Below, piece after piece: positions 27,273 through 36,997 of a DNA stretch of 64,000 nt. Position numbers and translations under genes: made by a program. The DNA is taken from the NCBI GenBank assembly GCA_963814745.1, contig CAWFEA010000011.1, positions 124,001-188,000 on the forward strand, written 5' to 3'. The notes beneath the pieces are model-generated. The model had not been told where the DNA came from, searched no databases, and was given only the letters and a program-made list of their open reading frames with translations. The number at the start of each line of letters is the position of its first letter. Position 1 is the first letter of the stretch. This DNA is from CAWBRT01 sp963814745 (GTDB lineage Bacteria; Acidobacteriota; Terriglobia; Terriglobales; Acidobacteriaceae).

Positions 27273-27695
27273 GTGTACCAACCACGGATATTGTTCTTGG
27301 CAGCAGTTCTGTTGTTATCCCCGGCTTTGCGCGCGGGGCAAAACAGCACGTCGGACTTTAATGCATTCTTCAACACGTTTAAGACCGCAGCGGTACACAA
27401 AGACACGGTCACGCTTAAGAAGCTGATGGCGTCCCACTTTGATTTTATGTACGCCGTCAACGTACGCCCCGCAGACGTTTTCGCTGGGCTCGATTCCGAT
27501 AACGGCCAGCAGTGGACCAATTTGCAAAAAGCTGCGCAAAGCACTCCCGTGCCTTACAACGGAGATGGTCCGTATAGGAACTCGCGTGTGCTGCAATGCG
27601 TGCCGAACCAGGCGATCTACGAGTGTCTCGTGGTGTTCAAGAAAGACAGCCAAAAACGGTGGCGGTGGAAAGCCATGGTGATGCCGAGCAGGTAG
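27273..27695 (+). CDS. Hypothetical secreted protein
   Basis: This 140-residue protein of unknown function has a GTG start and an N-terminal signal peptide (ILFLAAVLLLSPALRAGQ). The mature part is small and has two cysteines (LQCVPNQAIYECLVVF) that could form a disulfide. The helical segment around FFNTFKTAAVHKDTVTLKKL, before the strands, is faintly SnoaL/DUF4440-like, but I cannot assign a family. It stands alone between the dehydratase gene and the repeat-rich stretch 27696-28091, which holds repeat R1 and no gene. Confidence 0.6.
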   Translation: MYQPRILFLAAVLLLSPALRAGQNSTSDFNAFFNTFKTAAVHKDTVTLKKLMASHFDFMYAVNVRPADVFAGLDSDNGQQWTNLQKAAQSTPVPYNGDGPYRNSRVLQCVPNQAIYECLVVFKKDSQKRWRWKAMVMPSR

Positions 27696-27975
27696 GGTTG
27701 GCCAGCATCGGTCCAAGGTCGAGTTCAAACCGTTAGGCCAAGTGTTTCTCGTTATCGCTGTCTCCCGCTGTTGATGCCCCGCAACGTGGTCGTCCCGATT
27801 GCATTCGCTTCGTCGATACAAGCTGGCTTCTCTGGCCGGTGGCCCACATTTGCGGAGCGCAGGTGGAGCTAATGTGGGGACGTGCTTCGGGTCGCCCAAT
27901 ATGGCTGAGCTTCCTGAAATCCAGAACTGCCCCGCATTTGCCAACAGAATGCGGGCAGATATGGGGTGCCCGCCC

Positions 27976-28035
27976 ATCTTACGCCCGCTGCGCGGGCTAT
28001 GACATCGCGAACGTCGCTTACCCCAGGCTTGCGCC
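27976..28035 (+). repeat. Dispersed intergenic repeat R1, copy 2
   Basis: It contains CGCCCGCTGCGCGGGCTATG and GCGAACGTCGCTTACCCCAG, nearly identical to 23445-23508. A shorter partial third unit (CGCCCGCTACGCGGGCTGTC) follows at about 28053-28072. Confidence 0.6.
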
Positions 28036-28091
28036 ATGGGGCTAGCGTCTTGCGCCCGCTACGCGGGCTGTCACGGCGCCGTCTGACGGAC

Positions 28092-28985
28092 TCACTCGCG
28101 CAACTCTTTCTCCAGGGTTTTCACGAAGGCGCTCATGGCGGGTGAGATCCATTTGTCTTTGTGCCAGATAACGTGGGTCGCGATATCCATCGCCGTGCCG
28201 CGCCAGTGCAACTCCACCAGGCGATTTGCGCGGAGTTCGGCGGCCAAGGCAATCTTCGGCAGCAAGGCGATTCCCATGCCCAGGGCGGCGCAGCCTTTGA
28301 TCGCCTCCACACTGGTAAACTCCGTCGTATTCTTGGGGCGGATGCGGCGCAAGGCGAGCAGGTCGTCGAGTTTCTTGCGGTAGGCGCAGCCGGCTTCGGT
28401 CAGCAGCATGGTCTGGTTGGCGAGGTCTTCGAGCGCTACCTGCGCCTTGGCGGCCAAGGGATGCGCCGGGCCGGCGACGAAGATCACCCGCTCAGTCCGC
28501 AGACGAATGCTCAACAGCCGCGGGTCATCAATTTTATCCACCATGCGAATGGTGACGTCTAATTGGCCCGACTCCAGAGGTTCGGCCAAGCGCGCATCCT
28601 CATCCGCGTAAGGGCGAAACATCAACTCGACCTCCGGATACTGCTTGCGGAACTTGCGGAGCACCAGCGGCAGCCGATAGGTGAGCACCGATTCCGGCGC
28701 GCCCACCTTGAGCGGACCGGAGGGCACGGCGCCGGGCGCGAGGACGTGCTTGGCTTCGCTCAGCGTGACCAGCACTTTTTCCGCATAGGGCAGCAAACGT
28801 TTTCCGGCCTCGGTCAGCACCACCCGCTTTGCCAGGCGGTCGAACAGTTGCGCCCCGAGCTCTTCTTCGAGCGAGCGGATCTGGGTGGTGACATTCGACT
28901 GCACGCAATGCACCCGCTCGGCGGTGCGGGTAAAGTTCAATTCTTCGGCCAGGGCATGAAAAATTTCGAGTTGCCGGACTTCCAT
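28092..28985 (-). CDS. LysR-family transcriptional regulator
   Basis: A protein of about 297 residues. The N-terminal helix-turn-helix reads EVRQLEIFHALAEELNF, then TRTAERVHCVQSNVTTQI. A linker helix follows, then a two-lobe effector domain from about residue 90 (LKVGAPESVLTYRLP). The start is taken at the ATG of MEVRQL at 28985; an in-frame ATG lies at 29006. It is convergent with the plus-strand genes on its left and divergent from the small gene at 29370. The target is unknown; neighbouring candidates are the RraA-like genes and the 2-oxoacid dehydrogenase set. Confidence 0.9.
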   Translation of the reverse strand: MEVRQLEIFHALAEELNFTRTAERVHCVQSNVTTQIRSLEEELGAQLFDRLAKRVVLTEAGKRLLPYAEKVLVTLSEAKHVLAPGAVPSGPLKVGAPESVLTYRLPLVLRKFRKQYPEVELMFRPYADEDARLAEPLESGQLDVTIRMVDKIDDPRLLSIRLRTERVIFVAGPAHPLAAKAQVALEDLANQTMLLTEAGCAYRKKLDDLLALRRIRPKNTTEFTSVEAIKGCAALGMGIALLPKIALAAELRANRLVELHWRGTAMDIATHVIWHKDKWISPAMSAFVKTLEKELRE

Positions 28986-29369
28986 AATAATAACAATCTC
29001 CCGCAATGATTATATCAATTCATACAATCTATTGGACCGATGATTAAACTTCGGGCATCTTGATAACTGGAGGCTGAGATGAACCGGAACTCAAGCCCGC
29101 AAGCGGTCGCTGGCAACGGAAGCGACCGGCCCGGATGGATGAGCGAAAGCGGAAATCGCTTCGGGCGCAAGTTTCGGATAGTGCGGGCAGAGCGAAGCGC
29201 GGTATCGTTCAGTTCATGCGTGCCTCACCCGGCGCATGGTGGTGAAAAAAAGATGAACAGCTCTCGAGTGGACGGACTTAGCGCAATCGGGAAATTGATC
29301 GCGATGCTTCGCCGGCGACTGCGCACGGAATTACTTGGCCGCGAAACGCAGAGTTTTCAAGGAGGTCCA

Positions 29370-29615
29370 ATGAAAAACGAATCGATGACGCTGACCATGG
29401 AAGAACCTTACACCGCTGTAACCTGCGGAACGAGCAGCGCGGACCTGGCGCCGGTTGAGGCAGTCGGCCGGGCACTCGGATACACCCGGATGGAACAGAG
29501 CTTCGCGGCGGACGTGCTCAGCCGGTTTGCCTGGAGCTATCCGGCAAAACCAGCACCCGTGCAAGCAATCGAGGCGGCGCCGATCGATACTTTTTTCGAC
29601 CGGGATGCCGCTTGA
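29370..29615 (+). CDS. Hypothetical small protein
   Basis: This 81-residue protein of no recognised family is supported chiefly by a strong Shine-Dalgarno sequence, AAGGAGGT, four bases before the ATG at 29370. The frame is open upstream to 29079, but that part lacks a convincing start and looks non-coding. The sequence has no signal peptide or membrane segment and ends in acidic residues (FFDRDAA). Confidence 0.5.
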   Translation: MKNESMTLTMEEPYTAVTCGTSSADLAPVEAVGRALGYTRMEQSFAADVLSRFAWSYPAKPAPVQAIEAAPIDTFFDRDAA

Positions 29616-29795
29616 TTTCGCGAACTCTCGCCGCGCCGCGCTGAACTTCATCGACAGTGGAGTGAGCACGGCGCCGCGGGATGAGCGGCTCTTGGCTCGT
29701 GGTTGGGGATCGCAGGCGAAGCTCAGTCAGGTTATGTTGCTCGATCCCGCCGGTCAACTGTGGGGCAGCTTATCGTCATCCGCTGGAGCCTCAAG

Positions 29796-29926
29796 GGAAC
29801 TCTGAACAAGTCTTGTTTAGAAGAACCGAGGTCCCTCAGGGGCTAAAGCCCGATTATGGTTTGCTGGTCTTACGTACGGGCTGAAGCCCGTACCCTTCAA
29901 AAACGCTTCATTTGTTCAGAGTTTCC
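29796..29926. mobile_element. 131-bp MITE-like element inserted at the 3' end of a gene
   Basis: Terminal inverted repeats GGAACTCTGAACAAG and its near-exact complement (TTGTTCAGAGTTTCC) enclose repeat R3 copy 2 at 29832-29900. The right terminus supplies the last codons and the stop of the RraA-family gene on the minus strand (29908). No open frame lies inside. Confidence 0.6.
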
Positions 29927-30624
29927 TTAACGGCAGCCTCCTTATATCGCGCCTGGGTTTCGGCATTGGGCGGGTACAAGCCCATCAGGGGCATTCCTCG
30001 AAGCACTTCCGACATGATCCAGCTTTCCATTTTTTCCTGCTCGCAGGCGGCAGGAACGACCTCATCGAGCAGAGCCCGGGGAATCACTACCGCGCCGTCG
30101 TCGTCGGCGACGATGACGTCGTCCGGATAGATGGCGACTCCGCCGCAAGCAATGGGCTCCTGCCAGCCAACGAAAGTGAGTCCGGTAACGGAGGGCGGCG
30201 CGGCCACACCCTGACTCCAAACCGGGAAGCCGGTCTCGAGCACGCCTCTGAGGTCGCGAATCACACCATCAGTCACCAAGGCGGCCACGCCACGCTGCCG
30301 CATGCGGGCGCAAAGGATGTCGCCGAAAATAGCGGAACGGTTGACGCCCATGGTGTCGGCCACGGCGATCGTGCCCTCCGGCATGGCCTCGATGGCGGCG
30401 CGAGTGGAACGGGGCGATGCCCAGGACTCCGGCGTGGCAACGTCTTCCCGCACCGGAATAAAGCGCAGGGTAAAGGCAGCGCCGGCTACCCGCTGCTGAT
30501 TCGCGCGCAGCGGGCGCGTACCCCGCAGCCAGACGTTGCGCAGACCTTTCTTCAGCAACACGGTGGTGATGGTTGCGGTCGATACAGCGGAAAGTTTTCC
30601 GAGCGTTATGGGATCGAGTGCCAT
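29908..30624 (-). CDS. RraA-family aldolase/decarboxylase-like protein
   Basis: This 238-residue protein belongs to the RraA/HMG (4-hydroxy-4-methyl-2-oxoglutarate) aldolase family, often annotated as demethylmenaquinone methyltransferase. The conserved catalytic stretch is seen as FGDILCARMRQRGVAALV followed by TDGVIRD, which includes the metal-binding aspartate and the arginine. Members cleave 4-hydroxy-2-oxo acids or decarboxylate oxaloacetate; the substrate here is unknown. Its last residues (ETLNK) and stop come from the inverted terminus of the inserted repeat, so the native C-terminus may have been altered. A paralogue lies at 30911-31615 in divergent orientation. Confidence 0.82.
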   Translation of the reverse strand: MALDPITLGKLSAVSTATITTVLLKKGLRNVWLRGTRPLRANQQRVAGAAFTLRFIPVREDVATPESWASPRSTRAAIEAMPEGTIAVADTMGVNRSAIFGDILCARMRQRGVAALVTDGVIRDLRGVLETGFPVWSQGVAAPPSVTGLTFVGWQEPIACGGVAIYPDDVIVADDDGAVVIPRALLDEVVPAACEQEKMESWIMSEVLRGMPLMGLYPPNAETQARYKEAAVKETLNK

Positions 30625-30910
30625 GGTTCCAGCTTTCTTTGAGCGCGCTTACGGCTGAAGATCACCCCGCATTGTAACGCAAGCCCTGAAAGCGGTGATC
30701 GCACGGCAACTCGCGTCTGGGGTTGGCAATATTTGGTGCTTGCGGATTTCCCTATGACCGCTAGAATGCAAAGTCCGGTAGAATGCAAAGTTTAGACAAG
30801 GGAGGCCGATCCCTTTTCATAGCGCAATTTTCCGGCGGCGACGGCGGTGAAAACCAGGATTGACAGCGCAAGCGTAGGATTATATTTAATGTCATTTTGT
30901 TTAGGGAGAA

Positions 30911-31615
30911 ATGGATATGCCAAACGTGGGATTTCGGATCTACACGAAGATCCGCCGTCCGAGTAAGGAACTGGTGGAGCAGTTCAAAGGGTTGCCGGTT
31001 CCTAACATCGGCGATGAGATGAACCGCATATGCTGCGTCGATGCGCGCATTAAACAGGTGAACAGCCGGCCGATTCCGCTGCTGGGGACCGCGTTTACGG
31101 TGAAGGCCCGGGCCGGCGACAATTTGATGCTGCACGCGGCCATTGATATGGCGCAGCCCGGCGACGTCATCGTGGCCGACGGCCAGGGAGAGCTCGTCAA
31201 TTCACTCATCGGCGAACTGATGATGCTGTGGTCGGAGCGCAGAGGACTTGCCGGAATGGTTGTCGATGGGGCGGTGCGCGACATTCAGACCCTGCGGGAG
31301 ATGAACTTTCCGGTGTTCGCCGCCGGGGTTCAGCCGAACGGTCCGTACAAAGAAGGCCCCGGAGAAATCAACGTCCCGGTCGTCTGCGGCGGAATCACGG
31401 TGTATCCCGGAGACATCATTGTCGGCGATCCTGACGGCGTCGTGGTGATCAAACCGAAAGATGCACCCGCTCTGTTGGAAAGGGCAAAGGCAAAGCACAA
31501 ACAGGAGGATGCAACACGCGCGGCCATTGCCAATGGCACCTGGGACCGCTCGAAGTATACGCTCGAAGCGCTGCGCAAGATGGGCTGCGAGATCATCGAC
31601 AACGTTTACGAATGA
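30911..31615 (+). CDS. RraA-family aldolase/decarboxylase-like protein
   Basis: A 234-residue member of the RraA/HMG-aldolase family. It is closer to the 4-carboxy-4-hydroxy-2-oxoadipate aldolase branch, with PNIGDEMNRICCVDARI, GDNLMLHAAIDMAQPGDVI and GMVVDGAVRDIQTLREM. The acidic and arginine residues that bind the divalent metal and pyruvate moiety are present. AGGGAG precedes two close ATGs (30911 and 30917), and the second is better spaced. It is divergent from the paralogue at 29908, with about 290 bp between them holding no other gene. A lyase yielding pyruvate would fit the nearby 2-oxoacid dehydrogenase genes, but this is inference. Confidence 0.85.
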   Translation: MDMPNVGFRIYTKIRRPSKELVEQFKGLPVPNIGDEMNRICCVDARIKQVNSRPIPLLGTAFTVKARAGDNLMLHAAIDMAQPGDVIVADGQGELVNSLIGELMMLWSERRGLAGMVVDGAVRDIQTLREMNFPVFAAGVQPNGPYKEGPGEINVPVVCGGITVYPGDIIVGDPDGVVVIKPKDAPALLERAKAKHKQEDATRAAIANGTWDRSKYTLEALRKMGCEIIDNVYE

Positions 31616-31743
31616 ACTCAATCCGGGGATGAGCGGGCGGGTTTGCTGCTTCCCGGATCACGCTGCTGCCGGCGTTCATTCGGTGGTGCCTGGAGGCTGC
31701 TTAGAGCTTGTTTCGAAAACACTCCAGAGGAATGAGACGCGTG

Positions 31744-31810
31744 CCCTCAGGGGCTAAAGCCAGCATTTCTATTGGCTCTGAACGGCATGGCTAAAGCCAT
31801 GCCCCTTCAA
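31744..31810 (+). repeat. Dispersed intergenic repeat R3, copy 3
   Basis: CCCTCAGGGGCTAAAGCC, spacer, GGCATGGCTAAAGCCATGCC and CCTTCAAAG match copies at 24060 and 29832. The right boundary runs to the CTAG that forms the stop codon of the E2 gene. Confidence 0.55.
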
Positions 31811-31851
31811 AGCACATTCAGGATGACACTTCAGAGCAGTTTTCTTCGCTG

Positions 31852-33061
31852 CTAGGAACCGCCCAAGTGCGTGTCCGGTTGGCGAATGGCTTCGGCTACG
31901 TCGTAGAGAAACATGGCGGCGCGAGCGCCGTCGATGACGCGGTGGTCGGCCGAGAGCGTCAACGTCATGATGGGCCGGACGCCCGGGGCGCCATCGACCG
32001 GCACGACCCGATCGGCAATCCGCCCGACCGCCAGAATCGCCGCCTGCGGCGGAGTAATGATGGCGCTAAAGGCGTCGATGTTGTACATGCCGAGATTGCT
32101 GATGGTGAAGGTCGCGCCGGTAATATCGGCGGAACGCAGGCGTCCCGCGCGGGCGCGTTCCGCCATATCGCGCCGCTGAACGGCGATCTGGCCCAACCCG
32201 GTGGCATCGGCATTGGCAACGACGGCCGCGATCACGCCATCCTCGACGGCCATGGCAATGCCCAGGTTCACCTGCGGATTAAGACGGATTCCATGGTCTA
32301 TCCAGGCGGCGTTTACCCGCGGGTGCCAGGGCCAGGACACGAGCCACCAGCGCAACCAGCAGGTCGGTGTGCGAGAGTCGCACCCCGAATGCCTTATCGA
32401 TTTCCGGCAGCAACCTTTGGCGCGCCGCCAGCAGGGCACTGGCATCGACATCATGGACGAGAAAGATGTGGGGTACGCTGGTCCAGCTCTTGGTGGTTCG
32501 TTCAGCCATGAGCCTGGCGGTGGAACTCATGGTTTCAAGGTTGGCCGGAGCAGGGCTTGGCTGGACGGGAACCTTGGCGGCTTCAGCTTCGATCAGGGCC
32601 AGGATGTCGGTCGCCAGAATCTCTCCTCCGGGCCCGGAGCCTTGAATGCGACCGAGATCGATGCCGTGCTCCTTGGCCAGACGGCGCGCCTTGGGGGAAA
32701 TCTTTGCCTGGGCGGCGGGCGCGGCAGCGGCTTCGGCGGCGACTACAGACGAGCGGGCCTGAGATGCTGCCGTCATCCGGCGGCCGGACTCGCTGGGGGC
32801 GTCTTCGACCGGCAGAGGCTCGCCGGGCCGAACGAGCCAGGCGATGGTCAGTCCGACGGGCACTTCGGCCCCAGGCTGCGCGGTTACGGCGGCCAACACG
32901 CCGTCGCCGGGAGACTCGATTTCCATGACCGCTTTATCGGTTTCAATCTCCAGCAGCGGCTCTCCCTTGGCGACAGCTTGGCCCTCTTGCTTTAGCCAGG
33001 AGACGAGTTTACCGGTCTCCTGCGCCATCTCAAGCGCGGGCATGACAACTCTTATAGCCAT
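31852..33061 (-). CDS. 2-oxoacid dehydrogenase E2 (dihydrolipoamide acyltransferase), frameshifted
   Basis: Reads as about 400 residues once a single-base shift near 32325 is bridged. The order is an N-terminal lipoyl domain with the lipoyl-lysine in EIETDKAVMEIESPGDG, a peripheral-subunit-binding domain (SPKARRLAKEHGIDLGRI, then GSGPGGEI) and the catalytic domain ending with DHRVIDGA, the HxxxDG motif. It should carry the acyl transfer of a pyruvate- or acetoin-type dehydrogenase complex whose E1 subunits lie just upstream on the same strand. A repeat-filled gap of about 420 bp separates it from E1beta. No E3 gene is in the window. Its stop codon falls in a CTAG at a repeat border. Confidence 0.85.
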
Positions 33062-33382
33062 AGTTTTTATCAATCCGGGCGAACTGAGAAGCCCTTGAAT
33101 CGCGAGTTAATTCATAAAATAGAGACACATTGTATTAAAGCGAAAAGCAGATCCTTCGGCCGCAAAAAAAGGAGCGCGGCCTCAGGATGACACTTCGAAA
33201 CAGGACGACTCTGCGATACGTATTTTGCATCCTGCAAAGCCATGCCTGTTCCAAGCGCGTTCTCAATCCCACATTCGCCAACCGCGGGCGGATGTGGGCC
33301 ACCTGTCCGCCTCAGGATGACACTTCTAAACGGGATGACACAGCGCCAGAGTTGGAACCGCGCCAACTCCGGGGCTACCTTC

Positions 33383-33456
33383 CCCACGTCAGCCCCAATC
33401 GCCCCAGCGAGCAAGGCTCGCCGGGGACCCCGATAAGGGCGGGATGTGGGGCACCC
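33383..33456 (+). repeat. Dispersed intergenic repeat R2, copy 2
   Basis: CCCACGTCAGCCCCAATCGC to GATGTGGGGCACCCG repeats the unit at 23769-23841. It lies in the 33074-33488 gap between the E2 and E1beta genes, where I see no gene. Confidence 0.6.
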
Positions 33457-33488
33457 GTCGTGACGAGAAATTCAAATTGACCCACTAC

Positions 33489-34494
33489 TTAAGATTTCCC
33501 GCAAAGCTCGCGCGCCGCCTCGAACACCACCTTTTCCGATGGTATGGTCGCGTCTTCGAGAGGCGGCGAAAACGGAACCGGCACGTGCATGGCCCCAATC
33601 CGTTTGACCGGGGCGTCGAGATCGAAAGAACGCACCCTGGGAAATCACGGCGGCGATCTCGGCGGTGACGCCGTAGCGTTCGTAGCCTTCGTCGACCACG
33701 ATGACGCGCGAAGTCTTGGTTGCCGACTCGATGAGAGCTTGTTCATCGAGCGGCCAAGTGGTGCGCGGATCGATCACCTCGGCGCTGATTCCGGCGGCCT
33801 CCAGCATGTCCGCCGCCGCCAACGCGACCAGCACCATGCTGCTGGTGGCGACGATGGTGATGTCGGTGCCGGCGCGTTTCACGTCCGCCACCCCGAAAGG
33901 TATGGTATAGTCCTCGGCCGGAACCGGGCCTTTGGCCTTGTACATCATCTTGTCTTCGAAGACGACCACCGGATTGTTGTCGCGGATGGCGGTCTTCATC
34001 AAGCCCTTGGCGTCGTAGGGCGTGGACGGCAAGACCACCTTCAGCCCCGGGATATGGCTGAACCAGGCATGCAGCGACTGCGAGTGCTGGGCGGCCGAGC
34101 GGCGTCCGGCGCCGAGGGTGGTCCGCATCACCATCGGACAGCTCCAGTGGCCCCCGGACATGTAGTGAATCTTGGCCGCCTGGTTGACCATCTGGTCCAT
34201 CACCAAGGTTGCGAAGTCGCCGAACATGATGTCCACGATAGGCCGAAGGCCGGTCATGGCCGCCCCGACCGCGAGCCCGGTAAAGCCCGGCTCCGAGATC
34301 GGCGTATCGACTACGCGGTCGGCGCCGAATTCGTCCACCAATCCGGTGAGGACCTTGAAGGCCGTGCCGGCTTCGGCGACATCTTCGCCGATGACAAAGA
34401 CGCGGGAATCGCGGCGCATTTCTTCCGCAATCGCCTCTTTCACTGCTTCGCCATAGGTCAGTTCGCGAACCGTGGTTTCAGGCATAAAGGTCAT
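33489..34494 (-). CDS. 2-oxoacid dehydrogenase E1 component, beta subunit (frameshifted near the C-terminus)
   Basis: About 335 residues of a transketolase-like E1beta, with GEAVKEAIAEEMRRDSRVFV, then IGEDVAEAGTAFKVL, DTPISEPGFTGLAVGAAMTG and a C-terminal half with DPRTTWPLDEQ. Near 33625 one extra base breaks the frame. The corrected end reads DLDAPVKRIGAMHVPVPFSP and finishes ELCGKS at 33489, as expected for the family. The start ATG (34494 or 34485) overlaps the stop of E1alpha (ATGCCTGA), implying translational coupling. With E1alpha it forms the thiamine-dependent decarboxylating heterotetramer. Confidence 0.85.
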
Positions 34495-35476
34495 TCTCCA
34501 CTTGATCCAGACTGGGATAGGGCGCAGCCAAAGCGAAGCTGACAGCCGCCTCGAGTTCGGCGGCAACTTCGGCCTCGATCTGCTTGAGAAGGCTTGGCTC
34601 GGCCAGCTTCTGTTCGAGCAACCAAGCGGTGTGGATTTTGATGGGGTCGCGCTCGGTCGTCCAATGCTGCTCCTCGGCCTTGGAGCGGTAGTACTCGCGG
34701 TTGATGTCGCCCACGTGATGACCCCGGTAGCGATAGGTATTGCATAGGAGGAACGCCGGACCGCCTCCCTGACGCGCTCTCTCCACCAGCCGCTTGGCCG
34801 CCTCGTGGACGGCGCGAACGTTCTGCCCATCCACGCTTTCGGCGAGCATGCCAAAGGCCGCCGGCCGGCCCAGCAGGTCGCCGGCAAAAATTTCCGCGTT
34901 CGGGGTGTACTCGCTGTAGAGGTTGTTCTCGCAAAGATAAATGACCGGAAGCTTCCAGAGCTGCGCCAGGTTCATGGATTCATAGAGCAAGCCCTGGGCG
35001 ACGGCGCCGTCGCCGAAAAAGCAAATCGTCACCCGGCCGTTTCCCAGACGCTTAGAGGCATAGGCCGCTCCGGTAGCGATGGCGGCGCTGCCGCCGACAA
35101 TGGCATTGGCCCCCAGGTTGCCGGTGGCGAAGTCGGCAATGTGCATCGAGCCGCCCTTGCCCCGGCAATAGCCGGCTTCTTTGCCGAGCAACTCGGCGAA
35201 CATCAGCTTGGGCGAAGCGCCTTTGGCCAGACAGTGACCGTGGCCGCGATGGGTGCTGGTGATGTAATCGTCCGGGCGAAGCGCCGAACAGACCCCGACG
35301 GCGACGGCCTCCTCGCCACTATAAAGGTGCGCCAGGCCAGGCATCAGAGCCCGGGTGTAGAGATCGTTGGAATGTTCCTCGAAGAGGCGGATGGCGAGCA
35401 TCCGCCGGTACATATCGAGCCATAGCTTGCTGTCGATTGCCGAATTGGTTTCGGACTGAAGCATGGGACCCGTCAT
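34478..35476 (-). CDS. 2-oxoacid dehydrogenase E1 component, alpha subunit
   Basis: An intact 332-residue thiamine-diphosphate enzyme subunit. The ThDP motif starts at GDGAVAQGLLYESMNLA and ends with CENN about 30 residues later. THRGHGHCLAKGA and GKGGSMHIAD are typical active-site segments, and YRYRGHHVGD is the phosphorylation-loop-like region. Its length suits acetoin- or pyruvate-dehydrogenase E1alpha of the AcoA/PdhA type; which of the two cannot be told. It is first in the minus-strand E1alpha-E1beta-(repeat)-E2 order. A CTAG-bounded repeat (35703-35922) lies upstream. Confidence 0.9.
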   Translation of the reverse strand: MTGPMLQSETNSAIDSKLWLDMYRRMLAIRLFEEHSNDLYTRALMPGLAHLYSGEEAVAVGVCSALRPDDYITSTHRGHGHCLAKGASPKLMFAELLGKEAGYCRGKGGSMHIADFATGNLGANAIVGGSAAIATGAAYASKRLGNGRVTICFFGDGAVAQGLLYESMNLAQLWKLPVIYLCENNLYSEYTPNAEIFAGDLLGRPAAFGMLAESVDGQNVRAVHEAAKRLVERARQGGGPAFLLCNTYRYRGHHVGDINREYYRSKAEEQHWTTERDPIKIHTAWLLEQKLAEPSLLKQIEAEVAAELEAAVSFALAAPYPSLDQVENDLYA

Positions 35477-35702
35477 TTTGCTGCTCCTGATATTCGCCCA
35501 CCTCGCGGAACCGGCAAATCCTGACCGCTGAAGTCTTGGTTGATCTGAGAGTTTTTGCGACAGCCAAGCCGGGGCCTGGGTCGCGACTACCGGCGAAAAA
35601 CAGAGAAACTGTACTTTGAACTTTCCGGCAAACTTCTGTCAACCGAATAATGGCAGCCGACGTTACCGCAGCTCGGGTTGCAACGAACGCTTCAGCCGCC
35701 GG

Positions 35703-35922
35703 CTAGCAGGCTGACCCAGAAATACACGACGGTTCCGAGTACGTCACCCTGAGCGTAGCGAAGGGTCCCTGGGGACTATCCTTCATCGCATTGCCCCGAG
35801 ATTTGGTGAAAATCCTTCGGCAGCACGTCGGTCCCATGCCGTGATGGGATTCTTTACTCGCTGCGCTCGTTCAGAATGACACCCCAAGAGATATTTCGCG
35901 AACTTCCGGGACAGCACACTAG
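35703..35922 (-). repeat. CTAG-bounded ~220-bp repeat, copy B
   Basis: This inverted copy of the unit at 25170 and 40422 is bounded by CTAG at both ends (35703 and 35919). On the minus strand it starts CTAGTGTGCTGTCCCGGAAG. It overlaps the stop codon of the candidate gene at 35919-36540. The remainder of 35477-35702 shows nothing else. Confidence 0.7.
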
Positions 35923-36540
35923 GCTGGCTTTCGGTAGGGTAACGAAGTTATGAATGCGAAAAACTCGTGGCCTTCGGCGGTGATAAAGACACGCTTGCCG
36001 ACCCTGGTTATCAGGCGTTCCTGCTCTAAAAACTGGAGCCAGCTGCGGAAAGTCGAGTTGTCGAAAAGCTCCGGGTAAAGCCGGACGGAATCACGGTAGA
36101 AACCATACAGTTGGCGGGCGTGAACCCCATCCGGTCCGGCGCTATCGATCAGTTTCAGGGCCGGGACCTGGGTTTCCCAAAGGATAGCGTAGTCGGGGTC
36201 AAATGCCTGGGCGACGGAAATGACCTTCCAAGGATCGCCATAGCCCGGTTCACAAACATCTGCCTGCCAGGGCCGGAGCTAAAGTCCCTTTTCCGCGACT
36301 TCTGATTTGGCGGGCATAACGCCTTGCGCCCGAGCCCAACGCCGGTGGATAAAGATTCAGGCAAGCGCTCGGTTCCGGAGGAGGGACGCGCTTGGGGCTG
36401 GCTTTCACCCGGTTCCGATTATCCAGCCAGGCAATCATCAAGCCGGCAGCAATGAATAAGGCTATCGCGAACAATGCAGCGATCACGGTGCACCTTCTTG
36501 CGGTTAATGTTCCCAGGCGGCCCAGGGAGCGCGCCACCAC
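35919..36540 (-). CDS. Candidate membrane-anchored winged-helix protein, frameshifted near 36260
   Basis: A proposed gene of about 205 residues assembled across one frame change. The first part (from the start at 36540) has a single membrane segment (TVIAALFAIALFIAAGLMI). The second part, in another minus frame from about 36260 to the stop at 35919-35921, reads like a genuine globular domain (RQLYGFYRDSVRLYPELFD, then SWLQFLEQERLITRVGKRVF), resembling a winged helix. That second frame has no start codon of its own, which supports joining. No family is recognised. The stop falls on the CTAG edge of a repeat. Moderate to low certainty. Confidence 0.4.
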
Positions 36541-36580
36541 TCCGCAGCCCTATCTTCGGGAAACGAGAGATGGGCGGAGG

Positions 36581-36787
36581 CTATCCGGGATATTTGCGGG
36601 CCTGCTCGATCCAATCGCCGATCTGGCTTGGCGAAGCGCCCGCCTGCTGCAAATAGGCGCGCATCTCCGCTTCCGACATGGTTGCCGAGGTGCTCTTGAT
36701 GGCGCTCTCGCCAAAATCGATGCCGACGACGATGAATGCTTCCGGCTCCGCGCCCTTGATCTTAATCACCCTATATTTTGCCGCCAT
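36581..36787 (-). CDS. Hypothetical small protein (about 68 residues)
   Basis: The ATG at 36787 follows a GGGGGA stretch. The product starts AAKYRVIKIKGAEPEAFIVV and contains a helical C-terminal half (SEAEMRAYLQQAGASPSQIG). It is compact and soluble-looking, of no recognised family. The frame is open further upstream but that part looks non-coding. Of the neighbours it is closest to the metallophosphoesterase and the candidate winged-helix gene, all on the minus strand. Confidence 0.5.
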   Translation of the reverse strand: MAAKYRVIKIKGAEPEAFIVVGIDFGESAIKSTSATMSEAEMRAYLQQAGASPSQIGDWIEQARKYPG

Positions 36788-36997
36788 CTGTCCCCCGGGA
36801 TAACTTGTCAGTGCAATATTACCCCAGGATGCTTGGCGCGCGCAGTGACGTTCGCGGGTTCTTTCCGGCGGCGAATTTCCAGGGTAGAGTCCATGCGATT
36901 GACTGGGTCTTTCCAGGTGAAGTTCGCGGGTTCTTTCTCGCGGCGAATTTTCCCGGCGCATGGTTCCAGAGCGGAAATTGCAATTTACCGGGGGCGG

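Noticed and set aside
29079..29369. N-terminal extension of the small gene at 29370
   Set aside because: The frame is open, but the strong AAGGAGGT site directly before 29370 decides the start, and the upstream part looks non-coding.
36819..36997. C-terminal extension of the metallophosphoesterase in its first frame
   Set aside because: After about 37595 the first frame loses homology, and the true end (stop at 36998) lies in another frame.
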